A stretch of 35,467 nt of DNA from Acidobacteriota bacterium. GTDB taxonomy: Bacteria > Acidobacteriota > Vicinamibacteria > Vicinamibacterales > UBA8438. A program made the translations under genes and the position numbers. Location of the stretch: positions 1 to 35,467 of the forward strand of contig JADFPE010000014.1 in NCBI GenBank assembly GCA_022562495.1, given 5' to 3'. This document shows, in pieces, positions 1 through 6,824 of the stretch. Below the pieces are notes generated by a model. It was given only the letters and a program-made list of their open reading frames with translations, made no database searches and had not been told where the DNA came from. Position 1 is the stretch's first letter, and each line of letters starts with the position of its first letter.

Positions 1-19
1 GCAAATTGGGGGACTTGTG

Positions 20-57
20 ACCGAGGAGCAACGCCGTCCAGGCGGGATGCAACGCCA
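20..57 (+). repeat. Dispersed repeat family R2, copy 1
   Basis: The core ACCGAGGAGCAACGCCG (20-36) recurs exactly at 6640-6656. The extension through a CCAGGCGGGATGC motif recurs with few changes at 2482-2510 (plus), 846-875 (minus) and 14474-14502 (minus). All copies are in spacers or at their edges. No open reading frame or transposase is associated. The upstream 190 bases before lexA otherwise hold no recognisable promoter, and I found no clear LexA operator there. Confidence 0.6.
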
Positions 58-191
58 GCCGAATGCTACCGTACTTATGACCGGGGCCACTAAGTCGCGA
101 CCGCTTCGCCGGTCGCACACACTCGTCACGAAGCGCATCTCACAATAGGAGACGTTGGTTGCAGGCGGAGCTTCGTTACTCAGGAGGTAGG

Positions 192-797
192 GTGCAACCT
201 CTCACCAAGCGACAGCGGGAAATCTTGGACTACCTCGGCGAGTTCATCGAGCAACACGGCTATGCGCCAAGTCTCGAGGAGATCGGGCGTCGTTTCGGTC
301 TGTCTTCGCTGGCCACCGTGCACAAGCACCTGTCGAACCTCCAGGACAAGGGGTTCATTCGCCGGGCTTGGAACAGGAGTCGGTCGGTCGAGTTGGTGCC
401 GACGCGAATGGGGGGACGAGCGCTCGACCTCCCCTTGTTGGGGTATGTCGCCGCCGGGGCCCCGATCGAAGCCGTGGTCAGCCATGAGACCGTCACCGTG
501 CCCGAAGACTTCGTCGGTGCGCGTGACACCTACGTCCTCCGGGTTCGTGGAAACTCGATGATCGACGAGCAGATTCGGGACGGAGATCTCGTGGTGATCG
601 AGGACCGCCAGACGGCCCAGAACGGCGAGATGGTGATCGCGCTTCTGGAGGGTTCCGAGGTCACCCTGAAGAAATTCTATCGCGAGAACGGCCACATCCG
701 CTTGCAGCCGGCCAACGACGCCGTTGCGCCGATCATCGTGAGGGCTGACAAGGTGCAGGTGCAGGGTGTGGTGGTCGGGGTCATGCGGCGCTATTAG
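192..797 (+). CDS. lexA: LexA repressor (SOS response)
   Basis: Transcriptional repressor of the SOS regulon; RecA-stimulated self-cleavage inactivates it. I chose GTG at 192 because AGGAGG lies just before it (182-187) and because LexA proteins usually begin Met-x-Pro-Leu-Thr-x-Arg-Gln. A TTG 33 bases upstream would add 11 residues. The resulting 201 residues match the usual family length. A winged-helix DNA-binding domain covers about residues 1-65 and the recognition helix lies near 28-47. The cleavage site is Ala88-Gly89 (in GYVAAGAP). The catalytic serine is Ser122 (in GNSMIDE) and the general-base lysine is Lys160 (in EVTLKKF). It is a single gene, followed by a repeat-bearing spacer. 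I could not identify an SOS box in the upstream sequence, so autoregulation is expected from the family but not shown. Confidence 0.97.
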   Translation: MQPLTKRQREILDYLGEFIEQHGYAPSLEEIGRRFGLSSLATVHKHLSNLQDKGFIRRAWNRSRSVELVPTRMGGRALDLPLLGYVAAGAPIEAVVSHETVTVPEDFVGARDTYVLRVRGNSMIDEQIRDGDLVVIEDRQTAQNGEMVIALLEGSEVTLKKFYRENGHIRLQPANDAVAPIIVRADKVQVQGVVVGVMRRY

Positions 798-845
798 CGG
801 CCCAGGTGGAGCGAAGCCGTACCCGTTCGTCGCAGGCCGCATCCC

Positions 846-875
846 GCATCCCGCCTGGCGGCGTGCTTTCTCGGT
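846..875 (-). repeat. Dispersed repeat family R2, copy 2
   Basis: Read on the minus strand it matches the 20-57 copy: CCGAG, then GC, then GCCGCCAGGCGGGATGC. It lies in the lexA/DUF3467 spacer (798-1038), which contains no convincing gene. Confidence 0.5.
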
Positions 876-929
876 TACAGGTTGCCGGTCATGTCCTCCG
901 TCGCGTCCTGCCAGGCGGGCGCGGCATTG

Positions 930-1006
930 CCCACGACGGGTCTCGATACGACGCGAGACTATCACCACAGACTGCTCACGACACACGTTGTGCAAGGAGT
1001 CTAGCT
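930..1006 (+). repeat. Dispersed repeat family R1, module 2 (copy A)
   Basis: The 21 bases at 985-1005 are identical to 29387-29407, and the preceding CACGACACACG also occurs at 25378-25388. An internal inverted repeat (GTCTCG...CGAGAC, about 939-957) can form a hairpin. As in the two larger copies, the element ends in CTAGC a short distance (about 33 bases) before the next start codon. Confidence 0.55.
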
Positions 1007-1038
1007 GACTGAGATGCTGGAAGGACGGGCTGCACCTG

Positions 1039-1353
1039 ATGAGTGAGCGTACACAGATCAATTTTACGATTGTGCCGGACGAAGAATCAGACGAGCCACG
1101 CACCTATGCGAACTTCTGCTCGATCTCCCACACGCCCTTCGACTTCACCTTGACGTTCTGCGAGGTCCTGCCACCAACCGAGAAGGCGGTCCGCGCGGCA
1201 GCGGCCGAACGGGTCTTGAAGGCGCCGGTACGGGCACGGATCGTCGTGCCCATGGGCTTCGTGCCGAACTTGATCAACGCGCTGCAGGAGCACCTGCGCG
1301 CCTGCACCGAGTCCGGTGGGAGTCCTGGCTGGAACAAGCCGTCCGTGCATTGA
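1039..1353 (+). CDS. DUF3467 family protein
   Basis: Small soluble protein of 104 residues, resembling the DUF3467 family (PF11950), whose function is unknown. The family pattern is visible: an acidic N-terminus, then TYANF (23-27), a SISHTP-type turn, an FxLxFCEVLPP strand, and a C-terminal RIVVPMGFVPNLINALQEHL helix that resembles the conserved 'P.....L..AL..N/HL' end. The ATG at 1039 follows a GGAAGGA tract about 14 bases upstream, a rather long spacing. No signal peptide or membrane segment is present. It stands alone between two repeat-containing spacers, so the context gives no functional hint. The C-terminal 15 residues (GSPGWNKPSVH) are outside the conserved part. Confidence 0.8.
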   Translation: MSERTQINFTIVPDEESDEPRTYANFCSISHTPFDFTLTFCEVLPPTEKAVRAAAAERVLKAPVRARIVVPMGFVPNLINALQEHLRACTESGGSPGWNKPSVH

Positions 1354-1435
1354 CGGCAAAACACGCGTCTGCTGGCAAGGCTGCCCCGTCCTCGCTCGTC
1401 GGGGTCAAGCGCAGCGCCCTGCGGCAGGGGCAGGG

Positions 1436-1461
1436 CGTCCCGAGTGTGTCGAGGGGCGCCG
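1436..1461 (+). repeat. Dispersed repeat R4, intergenic copy
   Basis: A 26-base segment beginning CGTCCCGAGTGTGTCGAGGG matches, at 25 of 26 positions, the reverse complement of 7659-7684 inside the amidase gene. Weaker similarity extends about 15 bases further on the CGTCCCG side (a GGCAGG tract). One reading frame of it gives Arg-Pro-Glu-Cys-Val-Glu-Gly, a phrase I recall as a recurrent repeat translation in high-GC genomes. It lies in the 1354-1506 spacer, which otherwise holds nothing I recognise. Confidence 0.6.
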
Positions 1462-1506
1462 GCCGAAGGCAGACGCACGGTCATCACGGACTGCTAGGAT
1501 GAGGGC

Positions 1507-2244
1507 GTGCCACGCAGACGCGACAGCCCGCCGCCGCAACCGGCACATCCCCCAACGGTCACCCGTCGGGTTCTCCGATTACTCGAAGCACAGCATCCAG
1601 ACGCCGGCACGGAACTGACGTTCCGGAACGCGTACGAACTGCTGACGGCCACGATCCTGTCCGCGCAGTGCACCGATGAGCGGGTGAACCAGGTGACCCC
1701 GTCCTTGTTCGAGCGCTATCCGACCCCGGCGGCGCTGGCGAAGGCAACACCGGAGGAGATCGAGCCGCAGATTCGGCCGACCGGCTTCTTCCGCACCAAG
1801 TCCCGGTCACTGGTCGGCATGGCGCGGACCTTGGTCGGGCACCACGGCGGCGAGGTGCCCGCGGATCTCGATGCGCTGGTGCGACTGCCGGGTGTCGGCC
1901 GCAAGACGGCCAACGTGGTGCTCGGGCACGCGCTCGGGGTGCCTGGGCTACCGGTCGACCGTCACGTGCTCCGCGTGGCGAACCGCCTCGGGATTGCACG
2001 ATCCGCGGACCCGGTGGTCGTGGAGCGGCAGCTGGGGGCCGCCCTGCCGAAGCCGCGATGGACCCTGGCGTCCGACACGCTGATCCTGCATGGACGCCGT
2101 ATCTGCAAGCCACGTCCGCTGTGTGACCGATGCGGCGCCCGGAAGATGTGTCTCTACTTCGCCGACGGCGGAGGCACCGCGCCGGCGCGGGGTGCGGGCC
2201 GGTCGCGCCGCCCGACCAGTTCGCGGAAAACTCCTGTCCCGTAA
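1507..2244 (+). CDS. nth: Endonuclease III (DNA glycosylase/AP lyase)
   Basis: Bifunctional base-excision repair enzyme that removes oxidised pyrimidines and cleaves the AP site by beta-elimination. Length is 245 residues from a GTG at 1507, with a purine-rich tract just upstream. The helix-hairpin-helix is LPGVGRKTANVV (127-138) with catalytic Lys133, followed by catalytic Asp151 in VDRHVLRV. The C-terminal iron-sulfur loop has Cys200, 206, 209 and 215. Spacing is C-X5-C-X2-C-X5-C, one residue shorter in the first interval than the textbook C-X6-C-X2-C-X5-C, although all four ligands are kept. About 30 basic, low-complexity residues trail after the cluster. It appears monocistronic. Confidence 0.95.
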   Translation: MPRRRDSPPPQPAHPPTVTRRVLRLLEAQHPDAGTELTFRNAYELLTATILSAQCTDERVNQVTPSLFERYPTPAALAKATPEEIEPQIRPTGFFRTKSRSLVGMARTLVGHHGGEVPADLDALVRLPGVGRKTANVVLGHALGVPGLPVDRHVLRVANRLGIARSADPVVVERQLGAALPKPRWTLASDTLILHGRRICKPRPLCDRCGARKMCLYFADGGGTAPARGAGRSRRPTSSRKTPVP

Positions 2245-2297
2245 TCGTGGTGTTCAGGGCGGGGTGTCCGGCCTGGCGGTGCGCCAGGGACGTAGTC

Positions 2298-2388
2298 CGT
2301 GAACCACGTTTGCGGGACACGAGACATCTCTCACAGGTAACATCGTCACGTGTGAAGCCCGTGTTCACGACACGCCGAGATGTCTAGC
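2298..2388 (+). repeat. Dispersed repeat family R1, module 2 (degenerate copy F)
   Basis: TTCACGACACG (2364-2374) followed by TGTCTAGC (2381-2388) parallels the 3' end of the copies at 1006, 25404 and 29407. A perfect 9-base inverted repeat encloses 46 bases. Similarity to the other copies is partial. Confidence 0.35.
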
Positions 2389-2481
2389 CGTGCATGGTCA
2401 GAGTCCTGCGTCACACCGAGACTGCTGATGCGCCCGTTCGGCAACGTGCGACCAGGGAGGAGACGGGCAGTATTCGACTGC

Positions 2482-2510
2482 GGCGCAACGCTGCCAGGTG
2501 GGATGCAGCG
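2482..2510 (+). repeat. Dispersed repeat family R2, copy 3
   Basis: GCAACGCTGCCAGGTGGGAT followed by GCAGCG matches the central part of the 20-57 copy with few substitutions. It overlaps a possible GTG start (2498) of the following gene, which is one reason to prefer the ATG at 2549. Confidence 0.5.
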
Positions 2511-2548
2511 GCGTCGAATGTCGCTGGACGATCACCACGAGCGGCGAG

Positions 2549-2938
2549 ATGACGCGCGAGCGGTTCGAGCGGCTGGTGGTCGACGCGCTCGCGACGATGC
2601 CGCCACGTTTTCGACAGGCCGTACACAATGTGGCGGTCATCGTCGAGGATGCACCCACTCGTGAGCTCCTCGACCACGTGGGAATCGACCCGCCGGACAC
2701 GCTGTTCGGGCTGTACGAAGGAGTGCCGCTGCCCGAGCGGGACTGGACCCACGGCAACGCCTTGCCCGACCGGATCACCCTCTTTCAGGAACCGATCGAG
2801 GCAGCGAGCCAGAACGACAACGAGATCGTCGTGACCATCGGCGAGACGGTCATTCATGAGTTCGGTCACTACTTTGGGCTCAGCGAAGCACAGATCGAGG
2901 AGATCGAGGACCGCTACTGGCACGGGGACCGCGACTAG
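2549..2938 (+). CDS. Minimal zincin metallopeptidase (PF06262 family)
   Basis: Small metallopeptidase-like protein of 129 residues in the 'metallopeptidase family protein'/Zincin_1 group (PF06262, formerly DUF1025). It starts MTRERFERLVVDAL, as family members do, so I take ATG 2549 rather than GTG 2498, which lies in a repeat. The zinc-binding HEFGH motif is at 103-107 (His103, Glu104, His107), within VIHEFGHYFGLSE. The N-terminal half has the family's NVAVIVEDAPT strand (27-37) and an LFGLYEGVPLPER stretch (52-64). There is no signal peptide, so it is expected to be cytoplasmic. Physiological substrates of the family are not established. Its 3' end overlaps the rsmA reading frame by 83 bases, which suggests co-transcription. 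Confidence 0.88.
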   Translation: MTRERFERLVVDALATMPPRFRQAVHNVAVIVEDAPTRELLDHVGIDPPDTLFGLYEGVPLPERDWTHGNALPDRITLFQEPIEAASQNDNEIVVTIGETVIHEFGHYFGLSEAQIEEIEDRYWHGDRD

Positions 2939-3767
2939 ACCCGGCGCCTCCAGACCGCCGGCACGCAAGCGGTTTGGCCAACATTTTCTCGAGCCAGTCT
3001 GGGTCTCGAAGTTGCTGGCGGTGATCCGGCCCGAGGCGGATGAGCTGTTCATCGAGATCGGGTCTGGCACCGGACAACTCACTCTGCCGATCGCCGCCGC
3101 CGGGGCGCAGGTGGTTGCGGTCGAGATCGACCGCGAGCTGGCGGCAGGGTTGCGGCGGATTGCCCCATCGCGCGTGCAGGTCGTCACCGACGACATCCTG
3201 TCCCTGGACCTCGTGGATCTGATTGCCGATGCCATCGGCTCGGAGACTCCCCGACCGGTCCGTGTGGTGGGCAACCTGCCATTCAACCTGGCGTCGCCGA
3301 TCCTGTTTCGGATCTTGGGTGCCCAGCGCGCGGCCCGGTCCTTCCGCGACGCCACACTGATGCTGCAGCGCGAGGTCGCCGACCGCGTCGTCGCCTCGCC
3401 GTGCTCGAGGGCCTACGGGCCCCTGGCTATCCTGACCCGTCTGGCCGCCGACGCGCGGCGCGTCCTGAGCTTGCCACCCGGAGCCTTCCGACCACCGCCG
3501 CGTGTCCGAGCCGCGGTGGTCACGCTCGATTTTCGGCCCCCGTCGATCTCGATTGCCGACCCGGCCCTGTTCGAGCGGATGGTCCGGAGTCTGTTCACCC
3601 ACCGCCGGAAGACTTTGCTGAACGCGCTCGCGCCGTTTGCCGGCATCGTCTCGGCGCTCCCACCTCGCGAGCTGCTCGACCGGGCCGGGCTGGCGTCCGA
3701 TCGGCGCCCCGAAACACTCGACCTCGAGGATCTGGCGGTGCTGGCGGAGACCCTGGCAGGCCGCTGA
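2856..3767 (+). CDS. rsmA: 16S rRNA dimethyladenosine transferase
   Basis: RsmA/KsgA dimethylates the two adjacent adenosines in the 3' terminal hairpin of 16S rRNA during 30S maturation, using SAM. The diagnostic N-terminal RKRFGQHFL is at 37-45, SAM motif I IEIGSGTG at 67-74, the acidic ribose contact Glu90, and the methyl-acceptor motif NLPF at 140-143 (usually NLPY). The C-terminal helical domain follows; total 303 residues. The only in-frame start codons before the conserved block are ATG 2856 and TTG 2874, both inside the preceding metallopeptidase gene, so the two genes overlap by at least 65 bases. The roughly 35 residues before RKRFGQHF are Arg/Thr-rich and longer than in most homologues, so a non-canonical later start is possible. 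Confidence 0.93.
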   Translation: MSSVTTLGSAKHRSRRSRTATGTGTATRPGASRPPARKRFGQHFLEPVWVSKLLAVIRPEADELFIEIGSGTGQLTLPIAAAGAQVVAVEIDRELAAGLRRIAPSRVQVVTDDILSLDLVDLIADAIGSETPRPVRVVGNLPFNLASPILFRILGAQRAARSFRDATLMLQREVADRVVASPCSRAYGPLAILTRLAADARRVLSLPPGAFRPPPRVRAAVVTLDFRPPSISIADPALFERMVRSLFTHRRKTLLNALAPFAGIVSALPPRELLDRAGLASDRRPETLDLEDLAVLAETLAGR

Positions 3768-4224
3768 ACATGGGGCGCCTCGCTAGCCCCCGCGTGGCGG
3801 GCTGTGAGAAAAGCTCGTCTCGCGAGGCGGAGCCTCGTGAGACCTGTGCTACAGTACTGGCGGTTCGTTCCGACGACTCAGGCGCCGGAAATGCTGAGTC
3901 GCTACGACGGGCCGCATCCGGTTGTCCTGCCTTCAGACGCACCCAGGCGTCTGACACCGAAGGAACGGTGACGCCGGTCCCCACCGGCGATGCTGCGTGT
4001 GCCGCGCTTCCCTTGGCGGATGGACACGTCGCGGCATCTTCCTCGTTGCGTCCCTAGCAGTCCGTGGTGAACGTGTCGCGTCGCGCCGAAGGTCGTCGAG
4101 ATCGACGCTGCGCGCGGATCCTGTGAGGCGTCACGAGGGCGTACGTATCGCAGTGGAGCGGGTGTTTCCCGAGCAGCCGGGTCGGCGCCAGCTCGTGCTG
4201 CCGGTCATGCTGGAGATCTGACAC
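3768..4224. other. 457-base spacer before ftsK
   Basis: No convincing gene. It begins with a reversed R1 module 1 (3774-3846). The segment 4048-4062, read on the minus strand, shares CACGGACTGCTAGG-like sequence with 1485-1497. The ftsK ribosome binding site (GGAG, 4212-4215) is at the right end. I see no clear promoter. Confidence 0.55.
3774..3846 (-). repeat. Dispersed repeat family R1, module 1 (reverse copy D)
   Basis: Read on the minus strand this gives GGCTCCGCCTCGCGAG, GAGCTTTTCTCACAGCCC, then CGCGGGGGCTAGCGAGG. The same order occurs at 29250-29312 and 25248-25309. It lies immediately after the rsmA stop codon. GC-rich arms (GCCTCGC/GCGAGGC) allow a hairpin. Confidence 0.65.
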
Positions 4225-6534
4225 GTGGCTGGATCGACATTGTCCCGACGGGCGAGCGAGTTCCTTGGCGTGGTGTTGTTTGCCACCGCGCTGTTCTGGC
4301 TGATTGCCCTCGCGACCTACGACGCCGCCGACCCGGTGTGGTTCTTCAACACCGGTGGGCAGGAACCGGTTACGAATTTCGCGGGACGCGTCGGAGCGTT
4401 TCTGGCCGAAATGTCGTTTCAGGTCGTCGGGTTCACCGCCTACCTCCTGCCGGTCGTGCTCGTGACCCTCGGGTGGCACAGCTTCTGGTGCCGGCAAATT
4501 GAAGCGGCGTACACCAAGATGATCGGGCTGGTCCTGACGGTCGGATGTGCGGCCGCCTTCGTGAGCCTGGCTTTTGGCGCGTTCGACCCGTCGGCACGCA
4601 CCTTCCGGGCCGGTGGCTATCTCGGCGGATGGCTTGCCGACCTGCTCGCCGGGTATTTCAACCGCACCGGCTCGATCATCGTGATCCTGACGCTGCTCTT
4701 CCTGGCGCTCATCCTCACCACACAGCTGTCATTCGGCCGGTTGTGCAGCGCCACAGGCGCGACGGTGGCCAGGACCTGCGCGCGCGCCACCCGGCTCCTC
4801 CGCGGCTGGTGGGCAAACCGGCGCCGGGAGCAGGAACGGCAAGGGGTGCTCCGGAAGCACCTGGACAGGACCGGCGCCTCGTCGGCACGTACCGAGGTGC
4901 TCGCGAAGATACCCACGCGGAAGGAGAAGAGACGGGGTCGCCCCCCTCGGGCAGCCCCGACCGTCCCGGCGCCCGCGATCCGGGCCACCCAACCGGAGGC
5001 GCTCCCGTTGCCGCTGTCCGAACCGGTGTCGAAGACACCCGCCGAGCGCAGGCAGGGCGCGTTCGCCCTGCCGCCCTTGTCCCTGCTGGACCCACCCCGC
5101 CAGCAACACAAGTTCGACGAACGGGAGCTGATGGACAACGCGCGGCTCCTCGAGGACAAGTGCCGCGAGTTTTCGGTCGCCGGGTCGGTCGTCCAGATTC
5201 ACCCCGGCCCGGTGGTGACCACCTTCGAGTTCAAGCCGGACGCCGGCGTGAAATACGGCAAGGTGACCAGTCTGGCCGACGACCTGTGTCTGGCGATGCG
5301 GGCCGAGTCGGTCCTGATCGAACGGTTGGCCGGCAAGTCCACGGTCGGCATCCAGATCCCGAACCGTCTGCGGGAACAGATCTCGCTGCGCCAGATGCTC
5401 GAGTCCGAACCGTATCGTCAGTCGAGCTCCAAGCTGACGCTGGCCTTGGGTCGGACGATCCATGGCGAGCCGGTTGCCAGCGACCTGGCCACGATGCCGC
5501 ACCTGCTGATCGCGGGCGCGACCGGCACCGGCAAGAGCGTGGCGATGAACGCGATGCTGACCAGCATCCTCTTCCGGGCGACCCCGGCCGAGGTGCGCCT
5601 CATCCTGATCGACCCGAAGCGGCTGGAACTCGGGATGTATGAGGGCATTCCACATCTGCTGACGCCGGTCGTGGTCGAGCCGAAGCTGGCCGCCAATGCA
5701 TTGCGGTGGGCCGTTCACGAAATGGAGGAACGCTACAAGCAGCTAGCGGCCGAAGGTGTGCGGAATCTCGAGCAGTACAACCGGAACGTCCGCCGGCAGC
5801 TGCAGGAGCGGCCGCCCACGCAAAAGGCGAGGGACGCCAGCGGTGATGTGAAGGACGACACGCCGCGACCGCTTCCGGCCATCGTCCTGGCGATCGACGA
5901 GCTGGCCGACCTGATGATGATCGCCCGGAACGAGGTCGAGGAGTCAATCGCCCGTCTGGCCCAAATGGCGCGGGCGGTCGGTATTCACTTGATCCTCGCG
6001 ACCCAGCGACCGTCGGTCGACGTGATCACCGGGCTGATCAAGGCCAATCTGCCGTCCCGGATCGCCTTTCGGGTGTCCTCGAAGGTCGACTCTCGGACGA
6101 TTCTCGACGGGAACGGGGCCGAGGCGCTCCTGGGCCGTGGAGACATGCTCTACCTGCCCCCCGCTTCGTCGCGCGTCATCCGGGTGCATGGACCCTATAT
6201 CTCCGAGCAGGAAACAGCTCGGGTGTGCGGCTTCCTCCGGAAACAAGGCCGTCCGACGTATGACGCGGCGATTATCGCGGAGGACAAACAGGCCGACGCC
6301 GTTGCGTTCGAGAAGGACGACCTGTATGACGAAGCCGCGCGGCTGGTCGTTGTGGCCGGGCAGGCCTCCATCTCCTATCTGCAGCGCAGGCTGCGCATCG
6401 GCTTCAGCCGGGCGGCCCGGCTCGTCGACATGATGGAGGCCGACGGCCTGGTGTCCGGCGGCAACGGCGGCAAAGCGCGGGAGGTGCTCGTCGCGACGGA
6501 CTACTTCGAGCAGATCGACATGCAGCTTCGTTAG
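4225..6534 (+). CDS. ftsK: DNA translocase FtsK/SpoIIIE
   Basis: Septal, membrane-anchored ATPase that pumps chromosomal DNA through the closing division septum. It has 769 residues, the size of SpoIIIE rather than E. coli FtsK. Four N-terminal membrane segments lie at about 13-33, 72-90, 98-119 and 150-169. A short charged, Pro/Arg-rich linker (about 190-295) follows. The alpha/beta motor domain runs from about 300. Walker A is GATGTGKS (431-438) and Walker B is IVLAIDELAD (553-562). The gamma winged helix, which reads KOPS-like DNA and contacts XerD in E. coli, is at about 698-765 (YDEAARLVV...RLVDMMEADGLV). GTG 4225 is chosen for the GGAG nine bases upstream and its position just before the first membrane segment. 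It seems monocistronic; the following spacer carries an inverted-repeat element. Confidence 0.96.
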   Translation: MAGSTLSRRASEFLGVVLFATALFWLIALATYDAADPVWFFNTGGQEPVTNFAGRVGAFLAEMSFQVVGFTAYLLPVVLVTLGWHSFWCRQIEAAYTKMIGLVLTVGCAAAFVSLAFGAFDPSARTFRAGGYLGGWLADLLAGYFNRTGSIIVILTLLFLALILTTQLSFGRLCSATGATVARTCARATRLLRGWWANRRREQERQGVLRKHLDRTGASSARTEVLAKIPTRKEKRRGRPPRAAPTVPAPAIRATQPEALPLPLSEPVSKTPAERRQGAFALPPLSLLDPPRQQHKFDERELMDNARLLEDKCREFSVAGSVVQIHPGPVVTTFEFKPDAGVKYGKVTSLADDLCLAMRAESVLIERLAGKSTVGIQIPNRLREQISLRQMLESEPYRQSSSKLTLALGRTIHGEPVASDLATMPHLLIAGATGTGKSVAMNAMLTSILFRATPAEVRLILIDPKRLELGMYEGIPHLLTPVVVEPKLAANALRWAVHEMEERYKQLAAEGVRNLEQYNRNVRRQLQERPPTQKARDASGDVKDDTPRPLPAIVLAIDELADLMMIARNEVEESIARLAQMARAVGIHLILATQRPSVDVITGLIKANLPSRIAFRVSSKVDSRTILDGNGAEALLGRGDMLYLPPASSRVIRVHGPYISEQETARVCGFLRKQGRPTYDAAIIAEDKQADAVAFEKDDLYDEAARLVVVAGQASISYLQRRLRIGFSRAARLVDMMEADGLVSGGNGGKAREVLVATDYFEQIDMQLR

Positions 6535-6537
6535 GGT

Positions 6538-6706
6538 CCTGTCTCAGAGCGGTCCGGAACATCAGTCCAGGCGTCGTCCCCGTGGCGCGTCCGGCTGCTG
6601 CACGACGCGACAAGGGAGCACATTGGGCATGCATGTGAGACCGAGGAGCAACGCCGCCAGATGAGATGTCTCGCCCGCGAATCGTGTAGCAAGTCTCTGA
6701 GACAGG
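6538..6706. repeat. 169-bp element bounded by 12-bp perfect inverted repeats
   Basis: CCTGTCTCAGAG (6538-6549) is the exact reverse complement of CTCTGAGACAGG (6695-6706). At RNA level three G-U pairs could extend the stem outward. The interior contains an R2 copy (6640-6661) and no reading frame of note. This looks like a miniature inverted-repeat element, or alternatively a long-range RNA stem. I see no clear target-site duplication (flanks GGT / GTT). Confidence 0.55.
6640..6661 (+). repeat. Dispersed repeat family R2, copy 4
   Basis: ACCGAGGAGCAACGCCG is identical to 20-36. A nearby ATTGGG (6622-6627) also parallels 5-10, so similarity probably begins before the core. It is nested in the 6538-6706 inverted-repeat element. 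Confidence 0.6.
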
Positions 6707-6824
6707 GTTCTGGAATGGCCCCCCGCCGCGTGTTTACCAGTTTTTCACGGAATGCGCTACAGCTTTACATCTCTGCGGTCGATAGAGCGGCTGAATCGGT
6801 GTCCATCTCTTGGAAGATCAGGCC

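Larger units (their letters stand above)
2245..2548. other. 304-base spacer with repeats
   Basis: No convincing gene. It holds an inverted repeat AGACATCTC (2322-2330) / GAGATGTCT (2377-2385), which belongs to a degenerate R1 module 2, and an R2 copy at 2482-2510 that runs up to the metallopeptidase gene. Confidence 0.6.

Noticed and set aside
1-191. LexA operator (SOS box) upstream of lexA
   Set aside because: I looked for CTG-N10-CAG, GAAC-N4-GTTC and GTTC-N7-GTTC forms and found no convincing match.
180-1103. 307-codon open frame on the minus strand opposite lexA
   Set aside because: It is a shadow of lexA: composition is Arg/His/Gln-rich, no family pattern is visible, and lexA is certain on the other strand.
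4729-5718. 329-codon minus-strand frame opposite ftsK
   Set aside because: Shadow of the FtsK motor domain, with no recognisable domain.
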